Shown one piece after another: positions 8,331-16,920 of a DNA stretch of 64,000 bases. Numbering within the stretch: position 1 is the first letter of the stretch; each line of letters begins with the position of its first letter. Made by a program: the position numbers and the translations under genes. Source of the stretch: Actinomycetota bacterium (lineage in GTDB: Bacteria; Actinomycetota; Nitriliruptoria; Nitriliruptorales; Nitriliruptoraceae); NCBI GenBank assembly GCA_019347575.1, contig JAHWKY010000021.1, positions 16,690 to 80,689 on the forward strand, read 5' to 3'. The notes under the pieces were generated by a model. That model was not told the origin of the DNA and did not search any database. It saw only the letters and a program-made list of their open reading frames with translations.

Positions 8331-9574
8331 GATGGCTCCGTTCCGTCGAGCAGGGCCGCGCCCCCGGCGTCGGACGCGACGAGCTCCAGCAACCTATGGC
8401 CGCGGTCGGCGTCGCATTCGGCACGGGCGCTGAGCACGTCGATGCTGTCCGTCACCTCCGTCCACGACGGGTACAGCAGCTCGCGGCCGTCGGCCCGACG
8501 CTCCACGGTCCCGTCGGTCGTGTCCACCACCATGATGCACTGCAGCTCGTCCAGCGCCGCATCCTCGACCAGCTCGATGCGCTCCAGGATGTCGACCTCG
8601 TCACCCTCCGGCGCCGTGACGAGGTGGTCGTAGGGGACGCGACCGTGCAGGTACCCCAGGGAGACGCAGCGCGCCACGCTCATCAGTGAGTCGGAGCGAG
8701 AGCGGAAGGGCCCGCGGTTACGACTGCCTGGGTAGCCGAGTTCCGCCGGCGACATGCGTACCTCGACCCGGCGGGGCGGTCGATGGTCGAGCTTCGCGCC
8801 GATCTCAGCGGCGAGCCATGTCGGCGTCTGGGCGATGCCGCTGACGGGGAAGGGTTTGGCCGCGACGTCGGCGATGCGCGCCGGTTCGGCTGCGGCGATG
8901 GTGGTCGACAGACGCGAGCCCTCGGGGTCGTCGAAGTACGCGCGGGCCCAGCCCGCAGCGCCTCCGAGGGCACCCGATGCGCCCCGCACCCCCGCCCGTG
9001 CCATCAGCGCCGCCTCGACCCCCGCCCGCGCCGCGCCCGCCACCTCGATCAGCCACTCGTCGCTGCCGTCCAACCACGACTGGTTGGTACCCGCCGCCGC
9101 GGCGGACGCGATCGACACCGCGTCGTGGAGTTGTCCGTCGGTGAGTCCCAGCGCCACTCCGGCACCCACGGCGGCGCCGATGGCGCCGAACACCCCCGTC
9201 GGCCGCAGGCCGCGCTGCTGCGCGATCGGCGCGTAGCTGGCGGAGACGAGCGCGAGCACCTCGTAGCCCGCGGCGAGTGGCCGCAGTGGGTCGCCTTCGG
9301 TGACAGCGAGAACGGCGGGTATCACGACCGCCCCGACGTGCGATCGCCCGGGCGGGTAGAAGTCGTCCTGAGTGCGGGCGTGCATGTCGGCGGCCAGCCG
9401 GAACGCGATCGCGCCCGGACCGTTGCCGGGAACGACGGTCTTGAGCGGGGCGCTCTCGTCCTGCCGACCGCACGCCACCAGCAGGTTGCCCAGCAGGCGC
9501 GCGCGGAGCAGGTCGAACGGAGGATCCTGCGCAGCCATCGAGCCCGCAGCCACGAGGTCCTCGCGCAGCGTCAC
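8327..9574 (-). CDS. MmgE/PrpD-family protein
   Basis: A 415-residue member of the MmgE/PrpD (2-methylcitrate dehydratase) family: VPGNGPGAIAFRLAADMHARTQDDF near residues 49-73, GRSHVGAVVIPAVLA, PTGVFGAIGAAVGAGVALGL, then the helical repeat part and a C-terminal lid with SRSDSLMSV. The family contains dehydratases, isomerases and decarboxylases such as cis-aconitate decarboxylase; the substrate is not fixed. It overlaps its neighbours by 4 nt on both sides and belongs to the mutase operon. Confidence 0.85.
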   Translation of the reverse strand: MTLREDLVAAGSMAAQDPPFDLLRARLLGNLLVACGRQDESAPLKTVVPGNGPGAIAFRLAADMHARTQDDFYPPGRSHVGAVVIPAVLAVTEGDPLRPLAAGYEVLALVSASYAPIAQQRGLRPTGVFGAIGAAVGAGVALGLTDGQLHDAVSIASAAAAGTNQSWLDGSDEWLIEVAGAARAGVEAALMARAGVRGASGALGGAAGWARAYFDDPEGSRLSTTIAAAEPARIADVAAKPFPVSGIAQTPTWLAAEIGAKLDHRPPRRVEVRMSPAELGYPGSRNRGPFRSRSDSLMSVARCVSLGYLHGRVPYDHLVTAPEGDEVDILERIELVEDAALDELQCIMVVDTTDGTVERRADGRELLYPSWTEVTDSIDVLSARAECDADRGHRLLELVASDAGGAALLDGTEPS

Positions 9575-11097
9575 CGGTCACCCCGCTGCCCGTCGCTTGC
9601 CCCTGTCGGCACCGGGAGTCGGCTGCGGTCGACCTTGCCGTACGACGAGCGCGGGAGCGAGTCGACGAAGACCACCGACCGCGGGCGACGGAAGCCCAGG
9701 CGTGGTCGGGAGTGCTCGATGATCTCCGCCTCGGTGACCGCTCCTCCGTCGGTGACGACGTAGACCCGCACGGCCTCACCCCAGCGCGGGTGGGGGTAAC
9801 CGACGGCGACGCACTCCGCGACCGCGGGGTGCTCGGCGACGGCGTCCTCGACCTCCTTGGGCGCGATGTTGAACCCGCCCGAGTTGATCATGTCGTCGCG
9901 ACGACCCCTCAGGTGGACGTAACCCTCCGGGTCGATGATGGCCATGTCGCGCGTCCACAGCCGGCCGTCGCGCAGGACCTCCGCGGTGAGCTCCGGCTTG
10001 CCGTGGTAGCCGTCCATGAGGTGTGCGCCGGCGACGACGAGTTCGCCCAACTCACCGGGCGCGACCTCGGTGCCGTCGTCGTCGACGACGGCGAGTTGGA
10101 CGGAGCGCCAGGGCCGCCCCGCCGATCGCCGGTGCTCCCCCGGTCGTGCGTGATCGGCCTTGTGCAGCACCGTGATGGTGACCGGCGCCTCGGACTGGCC
10201 GTAGATCTGCATCAGCACCGGCCCGAACCGGTCGAGCGCCCGGTCGAGGACGGAGGCGGGGATCGGGGAGGCGCCGTAGATGATGGTGTCGAACGCCGAG
10301 GACCCGTCGGCAGTGACGAGGTCGGCCAGCATGCTGGGCACGAGCTTGAGCGTGTCGATGCCCTCGGAGGCGCCCAGCGCCAGCGCGTGGTCCGCGTCGA
10401 AGCGCGACAGCACGTGGCAACGGCCGCCCGTCGCCAGGTACGCGAGGACGAAGAAGCCCGCCCCGTGTGACAGCGGCTGCGGGAGCAGGATCGAGCGCCC
10501 GGAGGTGATCGGCCCCAGCTCCATCATCATGTTGAAGGTGACCTGCGCGAGCGCGCGGTGGCTCAGCGTCACGCCCTTCGGCCGGCCGGTCGTCCCGGAC
10601 GTGTAGGAGACCCACGCCGTCGAGCCGTCGTCGATCGGTGCCCGCTCGACGCGGGGCGAGGACCGCTCGACGAGGTCCTCGTAGTCCAGCGCGCGAGCGT
10701 CGCCGTCCGCCGCATCGCCGATGCGGATCCACGCCATCTCGACATCGTCGACCAGACCCGCGACCGTCTCGTCGAAGGCGGCCTCGGTCACGATGGCGCG
10801 CGCCCCGACATCACCGAGCGAGTAGGCGAACTCGGCCGAGCCCAGCCGGGCGTTGAGCGCCACGCGGACGAACCCGCCGTAGGCGAGCGCGACATCGACC
10901 TCGGGGTACTCGATGCGGTTGTCGAGCAGCACCCCGACCGCATCACCGGGCTCGATGCCGCACGCCCGCAGTCCGTTGGCGAGCCGCTGCGCGCGCTCGT
11001 CGAGCGCACCGTACGTCACGTGTCGGTCGCCCCACACGACCGCGGGTCGCGCGGCGTGCTCCCGCGCGCCACGGCGCAGCAGGTACGCGACGTCCAA
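9571..11097 (-). CDS. acyl-CoA synthetase (AMP-forming)
   Basis: A 508-residue ANL-superfamily ligase. Motifs in order: SYTSGTTGRPKG (P-loop), IYGQSEAP (A5), LWTRDMAII (A7), RGRRDDMINSGGFNIAP (A8) and PRSSYGKVDR with the catalytic Lys (A10). The start is probably TTG at 11097, since GGGAGG lies just upstream and the protein then begins DVAYLLRRGAREHAARP, as relatives do; upstream in-frame sequence is not conserved-looking. First gene of the eight-gene operon; it would activate the carboxylic acid substrate to its CoA ester. Confidence 0.9.
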   Translation of the reverse strand: MDVAYLLRRGAREHAARPAVVWGDRHVTYGALDERAQRLANGLRACGIEPGDAVGVLLDNRIEYPEVDVALAYGGFVRVALNARLGSAEFAYSLGDVGARAIVTEAAFDETVAGLVDDVEMAWIRIGDAADGDARALDYEDLVERSSPRVERAPIDDGSTAWVSYTSGTTGRPKGVTLSHRALAQVTFNMMMELGPITSGRSILLPQPLSHGAGFFVLAYLATGGRCHVLSRFDADHALALGASEGIDTLKLVPSMLADLVTADGSSAFDTIIYGASPIPASVLDRALDRFGPVLMQIYGQSEAPVTITVLHKADHARPGEHRRSAGRPWRSVQLAVVDDDGTEVAPGELGELVVAGAHLMDGYHGKPELTAEVLRDGRLWTRDMAIIDPEGYVHLRGRRDDMINSGGFNIAPKEVEDAVAEHPAVAECVAVGYPHPRWGEAVRVYVVTDGGAVTEAEIIEHSRPRLGFRRPRSVVFVDSLPRSSYGKVDRSRLPVPTGASDGQRGDR

Positions 11098-11128
11098 CGC
11101 GCCTCCCTCGTAGCGGTACGGGAGCGCA

Positions 11129-11159
11129 ACTGTACCACTTAACAGAACGGTGATACCGT
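11129..11159. promoter_or_regulatory. divergent promoter region with inverted repeats
   Basis: Two dyads overlap here between the divergent ligase (11097, minus) and SnoaL (11199, plus) genes. One is ACGGT-GAT-ACCGT at 11147-11159, perfect 5-bp arms. The other pairs ACTGTACCA (11129-11137) with TGATACCGT (11151-11159), 7 of 9 positions, and resembles the TetR-type operator of the 31-48 kb unit but with a 13-bp rather than 12-bp spacer. Confidence 0.5.
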
Positions 11160-11198
11160 GGGACGGAACGTCGTCGGATACGCGCTCGGAGGATGACG

Positions 11199-11693
11199 GT
11201 GCATGCGGAGCTGTGGGACCGTGAGCTGATCCGCGAGTGCAAAGCGCTCTACTGCCACCTGCTCGACAGCCGCCGCTTCGACGCGCTCGTCGACCGCTGC
11301 TTCGCACCGACCGACCCCGTGGTCGACTTCACCCCCGAGCACGAGCGCGTCGAGGGCATCGAAGCGGTCCGGCGCTTCTACACCGAGTACGTGCCCTCCA
11401 TCCGTGACCAGACCTGCCACCGGTTCACCAACGGGATCATCGCGATCGACGGGTCCACAGCCCGCGCCTCGTGGTACCTGCACGGCTCGCTGGTCATCGC
11501 GGGCGAGCCGTACTGGGTCCAGGGGATCTACAACGACGAGCTCGTCCGCGACGACGACGGCACCTGGCGCATCCGCGTCCTCGACCTCGACTGGGAGTAC
11601 CTCTGCCACTACGAGGACGGATGGAGCCACCCGAGCCGCGCCCCCGCCATCGCCTGGACGCACAAGTCCTCTGGCGCGGCGATCGCCGGTTGA
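11199..11693 (+). CDS. SnoaL-like (NTF2-fold) protein
   Basis: A 164-residue alpha+beta-barrel protein of the SnoaL/NTF2 superfamily (LIRECKALYCHLLDSRRFDA, FTPEHERVEGIEAVRRFY, WYLHGSLVIAGEPYWVQGIY). The GTG at 11199 is 6 nt after GGAGG; the in-frame ATG at 11193 abuts that site and is less likely. Such proteins act as isomerases, hydratases or ligand-binding subunits; the function is open. Its stop overlaps the TTG start of the Fe-alcohol dehydrogenase gene. Confidence 0.8.
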   Translation: MHAELWDRELIRECKALYCHLLDSRRFDALVDRCFAPTDPVVDFTPEHERVEGIEAVRRFYTEYVPSIRDQTCHRFTNGIIAIDGSTARASWYLHGSLVIAGEPYWVQGIYNDELVRDDDGTWRIRVLDLDWEYLCHYEDGWSHPSRAPAIAWTHKSSGAAIAG

Positions 11694-12817
11694 CGCTGCT
11701 GACCCTCCCCGGCGCCATCGGGACCGGACCGGTCGGAGAGCTCTTCGCCGACCTCGCGACCCACCACGGCTGGACCCGGGTGGCGGTGATCACGGGGACC
11801 GCGGTCGCCGGGGCGACCGACCTCGCAGCCTGTATCGAGGACAGCCACAACCGTGTCGTGGAGACGTTCGCCCGTGGCCCGGCACACGCGCCCGTGGAGC
11901 ACGTCGAGCAGCTCGCCGCCGAGCTGAGAACCTTCGGACCCGATGTCGTGGTGTCCGCTGGCGGCGGATCGTCGCACGATGCCGCCAAGGGGGTCCGGAC
12001 CCTGCTGGCCCACGGCGGTCGCCTCGAGGACCACTGTCTGCGCTACTTCCCTCCCGATCGTCTCGAGCGCCCCGACCTGTCGGGACCGAAGCTGGCGCAC
12101 GTGACCGTGCCGACCACGTTGTCGGGGTCCGAGGCGAACGGCGCGGCCGGGTTCGCCGCGGGCCCCGACGGCAAACGGGTCCTGGCCGACGACTCGCTGC
12201 TGCCGAGGGCCGTCCTCATCGACCGTGAGATCCTGGCCACCACGCCCGAACGGATCTTCCGCGCCAGCGCGATGAACGCCCTGGACCATGGCGTCGAGGG
12301 TCTGGCGTCGCGCGGCCGCAGCCCGGTGACGGCGGCGATCCTCCGCGGAGCACTCCGCGAGCTCGCAGCCGCCACCGCAACCGACAGCGATGACCCGTCG
12401 CAGCGCGAGCGCGCGGTCGTGATGTCGGCGCTGATCGGCACGTCGCTGCCGGGGACGTGGCTCGGCCTGGCCCACGCGATCGGGCACGTGCTCGGGGCGC
12501 GGTACGCGGCCGCCCACGGTGACTGCCACGCGATCGTGGCCGGTGCCGTCGTCCGCTTCAACGCCCCGGCCGCCGCCCCCTCCCACGAGGAGGCTTGTGC
12601 CGTGCTGGGGCTGTCGGGCTCGTCGGACGCTCTCGCGGCGTGGCTCGACGCACGCGCCGACGCCTGGAGCCTCCCCCGACGCCTGCGGGACATCGAGGTC
12701 CCCCGAGGTGATCTCGACGCCGTGGCCGGGGCGGTCCACCGCGACCACGACACGTTCCACAACCCGCGCCCCCCGACCCCCGGGGACATCGCGGACCTGC
12801 TCCGGTCGATGTGGTGA
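11690..12817 (+). CDS. iron-containing alcohol dehydrogenase / maleylacetate reductase-like
   Basis: A 375-residue type III (Fe-dependent) alcohol dehydrogenase. The NAD-binding motif SAGGGSSHDAAKG is near residues 84-96, and the metal-ligand region reads AMNALDHGVEGL and GLAHAIGHVLGARYAAAHGDC, providing three His. The TTG start overlaps the SnoaL stop (TTGA). The short, irregular N-terminus resembles maleylacetate reductases as much as alcohol dehydrogenases, so aromatic ring-cleavage products are possible substrates. Confidence 0.88.
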   Translation: MTLLTLPGAIGTGPVGELFADLATHHGWTRVAVITGTAVAGATDLAACIEDSHNRVVETFARGPAHAPVEHVEQLAAELRTFGPDVVVSAGGGSSHDAAKGVRTLLAHGGRLEDHCLRYFPPDRLERPDLSGPKLAHVTVPTTLSGSEANGAAGFAAGPDGKRVLADDSLLPRAVLIDREILATTPERIFRASAMNALDHGVEGLASRGRSPVTAAILRGALRELAAATATDSDDPSQRERAVVMSALIGTSLPGTWLGLAHAIGHVLGARYAAAHGDCHAIVAGAVVRFNAPAAAPSHEEACAVLGLSGSSDALAAWLDARADAWSLPRRLRDIEVPRGDLDAVAGAVHRDHDTFHNPRPPTPGDIADLLRSMW

Positions 12818-12831
12818 CCTAGACTGCTAGA

Positions 12832-12847
12832 CGGAACTTGACTTCCG
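12832..12847. promoter_or_regulatory. CGGAA-N6-TTCCG inverted repeat, possible IclR operator
   Basis: Perfect 5-bp arms at 12832-12836 and 12843-12847 in the 77-bp gap before the metallo-hydrolase gene. IclR-family operators commonly have GGAA and TTCC half-sites; assignment to the IclR encoded at 7515-8330 is inference. Confidence 0.45.
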
Positions 12848-12894
12848 CTGCGCGGAACGGATTCGCAGCCACGAGGCGACCGAAGGGACAGCAG

Positions 12895-13677
12895 ATGAGC
12901 CTCCAGATCACCCCTCTGGACTGCGGGCAGATCACCGGCGTGGAGCAGTCCATGCACCAGTACTTCCAGGGGTTCGGCAACAAGGTGAACGCCAACATCG
13001 TCCAGTGGCTGATCACCGGTGGTGACCACCCGGTGGTCGTCGACTTCTCCGCCGGGACGCCGGAGATGGTCCGTGAACGCTTCGATCGCGAGCTCATCCA
13101 GAGCTCGGACCAGCACCCGCGCGCCCAGATCGAGGCCGCCGGGGTGGACCCCGCCGACGTGGGGACGGTCGTGCTGACCCACCTTCACCTCGACCACTGC
13201 GCCGGCATCGACCTCGGCCTCTACCCCAACGCCGCCATCCTCATCCAGCTGAGTGAGCTGCGCTACGCGGCCGCCCCGTACCCCCCGCACTACGGCATCT
13301 ACGACAAGGGCGTGATGAAGCGGCTGCTGCCGATCTACGCCTCCGAGTACGACAACATCCGGGTCATCGACGGCGACCTGCGCCTGATGGACGGCGTTCG
13401 CGTCCTGCACACACCGGGGCACACCCCCGGTACGCAGGCGGTGCTGGTCGACACCGACGAGGGGACCTACGCCATCGCCTCGGACAACGTGCCGTTCCAG
13501 TCATCGTGGCGCGGACCGACGCTGAGCGACTGGATCCCGGAGGGGATCCACGTGAGCCTGAAGGACTGCTACGACTCGCTCGGCCGGATCGCCTTCCTCG
13601 CCGATCACATCCTCCCGTCACACGACTACGTCGTGCTCGAGGAGGCCAGCTACCCACCGAACAGGGCGGAGTCATGA
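12895..13677 (+). CDS. metallo-beta-lactamase-fold hydrolase, lactonase-like
   Basis: A 260-residue MBL-fold hydrolase. The metal motif H96-L-H98-L-D100-H101 is complete (THLHLDHCAG), followed by HTPGHTPGTQAVLVDT and a later SHDYVV His. The pattern and length match AttM/AiiA-type N-acyl-homoserine lactonases and related lactone hydrolases. ATG 12895 follows AAGGGA; an in-frame ATG at 12838 would add 19 unconserved residues. The ATGA overlap with the next gene indicates an operon. Confidence 0.85.
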   Translation: MSLQITPLDCGQITGVEQSMHQYFQGFGNKVNANIVQWLITGGDHPVVVDFSAGTPEMVRERFDRELIQSSDQHPRAQIEAAGVDPADVGTVVLTHLHLDHCAGIDLGLYPNAAILIQLSELRYAAAPYPPHYGIYDKGVMKRLLPIYASEYDNIRVIDGDLRLMDGVRVLHTPGHTPGTQAVLVDTDEGTYAIASDNVPFQSSWRGPTLSDWIPEGIHVSLKDCYDSLGRIAFLADHILPSHDYVVLEEASYPPNRAES

Positions 13678-14390
13678 CGAGCTATCGGCGCACGGAGGAG
13701 ACCCTCACAAGGCTGGAGGAGCACGGGACCCCGGATCGGCTCGTGCAGATGGCGCGCGCGCTGGAAGGCTCGGCGCAGGACACCGCGTCCCTGCCCCCCA
13801 AGGTCATCCAGCTGGGGCTGGCGCTGGCCTACGCCAACCGAGGCCGCGACGACGAGGCGCGGCGTCACGGGGAGGCGGCCCTCGCAGCGGGGTTGACCCG
13901 TCCGGAGGCGATCGAAGCGCTCCTGGCGGGCGTGCTCTCGCGCGGGATGGGGGTCCTGCACGTGAACGCGTGGATCGTGGAGGCCGCCGCCGAGGGCGAC
14001 TGGACGCCACTGCCGGACGCCGAGGCGATGGACACCGCCGCGATCCTCGAGTACTTCGCGGGGAACTTCGGCGAGGTCCCGGCCTGGCTCGAGATGCTGG
14101 CCGACGCCTCACCGCCGACGCTCGAGGCTTACTACAGCCTCCGCTCCGACATCCTCCGGGACGGGGCGCTGCCGCGGAAGCACAAGGAGCTGCTCCTGGT
14201 CGTCCTCAACGCCGTCGAGCGCTACGACGTCGGCATGCAGGTCCACATGAAGGGCGCGCTCGCTGCTGGCGCCACCGAGGCCGAGCTGGCGGAGGCCATG
14301 CGCGCGGCGATCGTCGGGGGCGGGCTGGTCGCGTGGCTCGCGGCCGCGAGCACCGCCGGGCCGGTGCTCGAGGAGCACCGGTCGGCCTGA
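13674..14390 (+). CDS. double AhpD/carboxymuconolactone-decarboxylase-like protein
   Basis: A 238-residue protein made of two helical CMD/AhpD-like repeats (residues ~40-90, LPPKVIQLGLALAYANRGRD; residues ~155-220, LPRKHKELLLVVLNAVERYD then MKGALAAGATEAELAEAM). In both halves the Cys-x2/3-Cys or Cys-His redox pair usual in AhpD proteins is missing (NAVERYDVGMQVHMKGA keeps only His). It is therefore unlikely to be a peroxidase; a CMD-like decarboxylase or binding role is more plausible. Its stop lies 2 nt from the stop of the convergent LivF gene. Confidence 0.78.
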   Translation: MTSYRRTEETLTRLEEHGTPDRLVQMARALEGSAQDTASLPPKVIQLGLALAYANRGRDDEARRHGEAALAAGLTRPEAIEALLAGVLSRGMGVLHVNAWIVEAAAEGDWTPLPDAEAMDTAAILEYFAGNFGEVPAWLEMLADASPPTLEAYYSLRSDILRDGALPRKHKELLLVVLNAVERYDVGMQVHMKGALAAGATEAELAEAMRAAIVGGGLVAWLAAASTAGPVLEEHRSA

Positions 14391-14392
14391 GG

Positions 14393-15094
14393 TCAACCGC
14401 CCAGGTACGCGGACCGGACGCGGTCGTCGTTGCGGAGCTCGTCGGGCGTCCCCTCGAGGATGATGCGGCCACCCGTCATCACGAGGCCCCGGTCCGCGAC
14501 GCCTAGCGCGAGCGTGGCGTTCTGCTCCACAAGGAAGACGCTCGCTCCCGTCGCACGGATCTCGCGGATCACGTCCCCGATCCGCTTCACGAGGAGCGGG
14601 GCGAGGCCGAGCGAGGGTTCGTCGAGCAGCAGCAAGCGCGGCCGGCTCATGAGCCCGCGTCCGATCGCGAGCATCTGCTGTTGTCCTCCACTGAGGTTGC
14701 CCGCCCGAGCCGAGCGCACCCGATCGAGGTCGGGGAACAGCTCGAAGACGTGCTCGAGATCCTCGGACAGATCGTCGTCCCGCAGGTACGCCCCCATCTC
14801 GAGGTTCTCGACGACCGACAGGTCCGGGAAGAGCTGGCGCCCCTCGGGAACGTGCGCGACACCAGCCGCGGTGATCGCGGGGGGTCGCAGCCCGTCGGTG
14901 CGTCGATCGTTCACGTGGATCGAGCCAGCATGGGGCGGGTTGAGGCCGGTGATGCTCCGCAGCGTGGTGCTCTTGCCGACACCGTTCCCGCCGAGCAGAG
15001 TCAGGATCTCGCCCTCCCCCACCTGCAGCGACACGCCATGGAGCACGTCGACGTTGCCGCGTCGAACGTGGATGTCCCGAACGTCGAGCAGCAT
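14393..15094 (-). CDS. livF: branched-chain amino acid-type ABC transporter ATPase (LivF)
   Basis: A 233-residue ABC ATPase of the LivF type: Walker A GGNGVGKST, the FPDLSVVENLEMGAY region typical of LivF, signature LSGGQQQMLAIGRGLM, Walker B LLLLDEPSLGLAP and H-loop replaced by VEQN. It is the last gene of the Liv operon, abutting LivG by one base. Such transporters import branched-chain amino acids but in catabolic clusters often carry aromatic or other carboxylic acids. Confidence 0.93.
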   Translation of the reverse strand: MLLDVRDIHVRRGNVDVLHGVSLQVGEGEILTLLGGNGVGKSTTLRSITGLNPPHAGSIHVNDRRTDGLRPPAITAAGVAHVPEGRQLFPDLSVVENLEMGAYLRDDDLSEDLEHVFELFPDLDRVRSARAGNLSGGQQQMLAIGRGLMSRPRLLLLDEPSLGLAPLLVKRIGDVIREIRATGASVFLVEQNATLALGVADRGLVMTGGRIILEGTPDELRNDDRVRSAYLGG

Positions 15095-15841
15095 CTACTC
15101 GTCCCCTCCGAGGTAGGCCTCGATGACCTTCGGATCGACGGCGACCTCTCGCGGCGGACCCTCGGCGATCTTCTCGCCGGCATCGAGGACCATCACGTGA
15201 TCGGAGACGCGCATCACGAGGTCCATGTCGTGTTCGACCAGCCAGATCGTGTACCCGTCAGCCTGCAGGCGCCTCAGATCCGCCTCGAGGCGGCGCGTCT
15301 CCTCGGCGTTGAGGCCGGCGGCCGGCTCATCCAGCAGCAGGCACGTCGCCCCGCTCGCGACGGCGGTCGCCAGTGAGACCCGCCGGGCAAGGCCGTAGGC
15401 GAGATCGGACGCGCGCGCATCAGCCAGATCGGTCAGCCCGAAGCGCTCGACGACCTCCTCCGCGTGCTCGAGGGCCGGACCGCGCTGTCGCGGGACGACG
15501 GCATCGCGGACGGAGTGGTTGGCGAGCATGTGCGCCCCGAAGTGCACGTGCTCGCGCACGGTCACGTCCGGGAAGAGCCGTGAGTGCTGGAACGTCCGCA
15601 CGATGCCGAGCGCGGCCCGCTGGTGCGGTCTCAAGCCGGTGATGTCCTCACCGCGCCACCGCACCACGCCGGACGTAGGCTGGTCGAAGCCGGAGACGAG
15701 GTTGAACAGGGTGGTCTTGCCGGCGCCGTTGGGTCCGATCAGCCCCACGATCTGCTCGACGCCGAGCTCGAAGTCGACCTCGTGGAGCGCGCGCAAGCCT
15801 CCGAAGATCCGTGTCAGCCTCTGGCCCGTGAGCATGCTCAC
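15095..15841 (-). CDS. livG: branched-chain amino acid-type ABC transporter ATPase (LivG)
   Basis: A 248-residue LivG-type ATPase: Walker A GPNGAGKTT, GIVRTFQHSRLFPDVTVREH, Walker B CLLLDEPAAGLNAEE, VEHDMDLVMRVSDH with the switch His. The signature motif is degenerate (LAYGLARRVSLATAV instead of LSYGxQRR), so in the heterodimer this half may provide the weaker site. It overlaps LivM by 4 nt. Confidence 0.93.
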   Translation of the reverse strand: MSMLTGQRLTRIFGGLRALHEVDFELGVEQIVGLIGPNGAGKTTLFNLVSGFDQPTSGVVRWRGEDITGLRPHQRAALGIVRTFQHSRLFPDVTVREHVHFGAHMLANHSVRDAVVPRQRGPALEHAEEVVERFGLTDLADARASDLAYGLARRVSLATAVASGATCLLLDEPAAGLNAEETRRLEADLRRLQADGYTIWLVEHDMDLVMRVSDHVMVLDAGEKIAEGPPREVAVDPKVIEAYLGGDE

Positions 15842-16920
15842 TCCCCCCGCGCCGAGCCGGATGGCACGTCGGACGTGGGACGGTCACCGCCCGGCCGGTC
15901 GGGGTCGGGCAGCACGGCGCTGGCCTCGCTCAGCCTCCCCCTCCCCGTGACGCGCAGCCGCAGTCGCCGGGTCACGCCGAGGACACCGTCAGGGGCGAAC
16001 AGCACGACCGCGATCAGCACGACACCGAACAGTCCCGCGCGGAAATCACCCCCGAACCGCAGCCCCTCGACCAGGCCGATGTAGAGGCCCGCACCGATGA
16101 TGGGCCCCAGCCGGCGCCCCGTGCCCCCGATGACGACCATGACGATCAGCGTGATGAGCTGGTGGAACCCGTACAGGGCCGGGGCGACGAAGCGGAAGTA
16201 GTGCCCGTGGAACGCCCCGGCGAGCCCCGCGATCACCGCGCTGAGCATGAACGCGAGGATCTTGTAGCGAGCGGTCGCGATGCCCAACGAGGTCGCCAGC
16301 AGCTCATCCTCCCGGATCGCGACGAGTCCCCGACCGAAGCGGGTGCGTTCGAGCCGGCTGAGGAAGAACAGGCATAGCAGCACCGCAACGACGAGCAGCG
16401 CGTAGAAGCCACCCTGACGCGACCCGAGGTCCCATGACAGCCCCCCGATGGCGATGCGACCGAGGTCGTAGGTGACGTTGAGCCCAGTGGTGCGGCCGGC
16501 CACAGCGAGGTTGCTGATGAACGCCAGGAAGATGAGCACGAAGGCGAGGGTCATGATCGCGAAGTAGAAGCCCTGGAGCCGCAGGGTCAGCACTCCGAGG
16601 ATCGCGCTGGTCACCACCGCGGCGGCGACGCCCATCAGCATCCCGGGCCAGAACGACCAACCGGCTTCGAGGAACAGCAACGCGGTGACGTAGGAGCTCA
16701 CGGCTCCCAGGCCGATCTGGCCCATCGAGAACTGGCCCGCGTAGCCCCAGATGAGGTTGAAGCTGATGCCGAACAGCGACCACAGGCCCACCAGCGTCCC
16801 CAAGTGGACCCAGGTGGGGTCGTCGCCCACGAACGGAGCGCCGGCCAGCACGATGATGACGGCGAAGAGCATGCCCCGTCCGAACAGGACGAGCGGGGCG
16901 CGGTCAGCCGTAGCGTTCAC
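15838..16920 (-). CDS. livM: branched-chain amino acid-type ABC transporter permease (LivM)
   Basis: A 360-residue integral membrane protein with about nine to ten hydrophobic segments and the LivM signature stretch (GYAGQFSMGQIGLGAVSSY, then LRLQGFYFAIMTLAF and FGRGLVAIREDELLATSLGI, the EAA-like loop). The hydrophilic C-terminal ~40 residues are low-complexity. It overlaps LivH by 4 nt. Confidence 0.93.
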   Translation of the reverse strand: MNATADRAPLVLFGRGMLFAVIIVLAGAPFVGDDPTWVHLGTLVGLWSLFGISFNLIWGYAGQFSMGQIGLGAVSSYVTALLFLEAGWSFWPGMLMGVAAAVVTSAILGVLTLRLQGFYFAIMTLAFVLIFLAFISNLAVAGRTTGLNVTYDLGRIAIGGLSWDLGSRQGGFYALLVVAVLLCLFFLSRLERTRFGRGLVAIREDELLATSLGIATARYKILAFMLSAVIAGLAGAFHGHYFRFVAPALYGFHQLITLIVMVVIGGTGRRLGPIIGAGLYIGLVEGLRFGGDFRAGLFGVVLIAVVLFAPDGVLGVTRRLRLRVTGRGRLSEASAVLPDPDRPGGDRPTSDVPSGSARGE

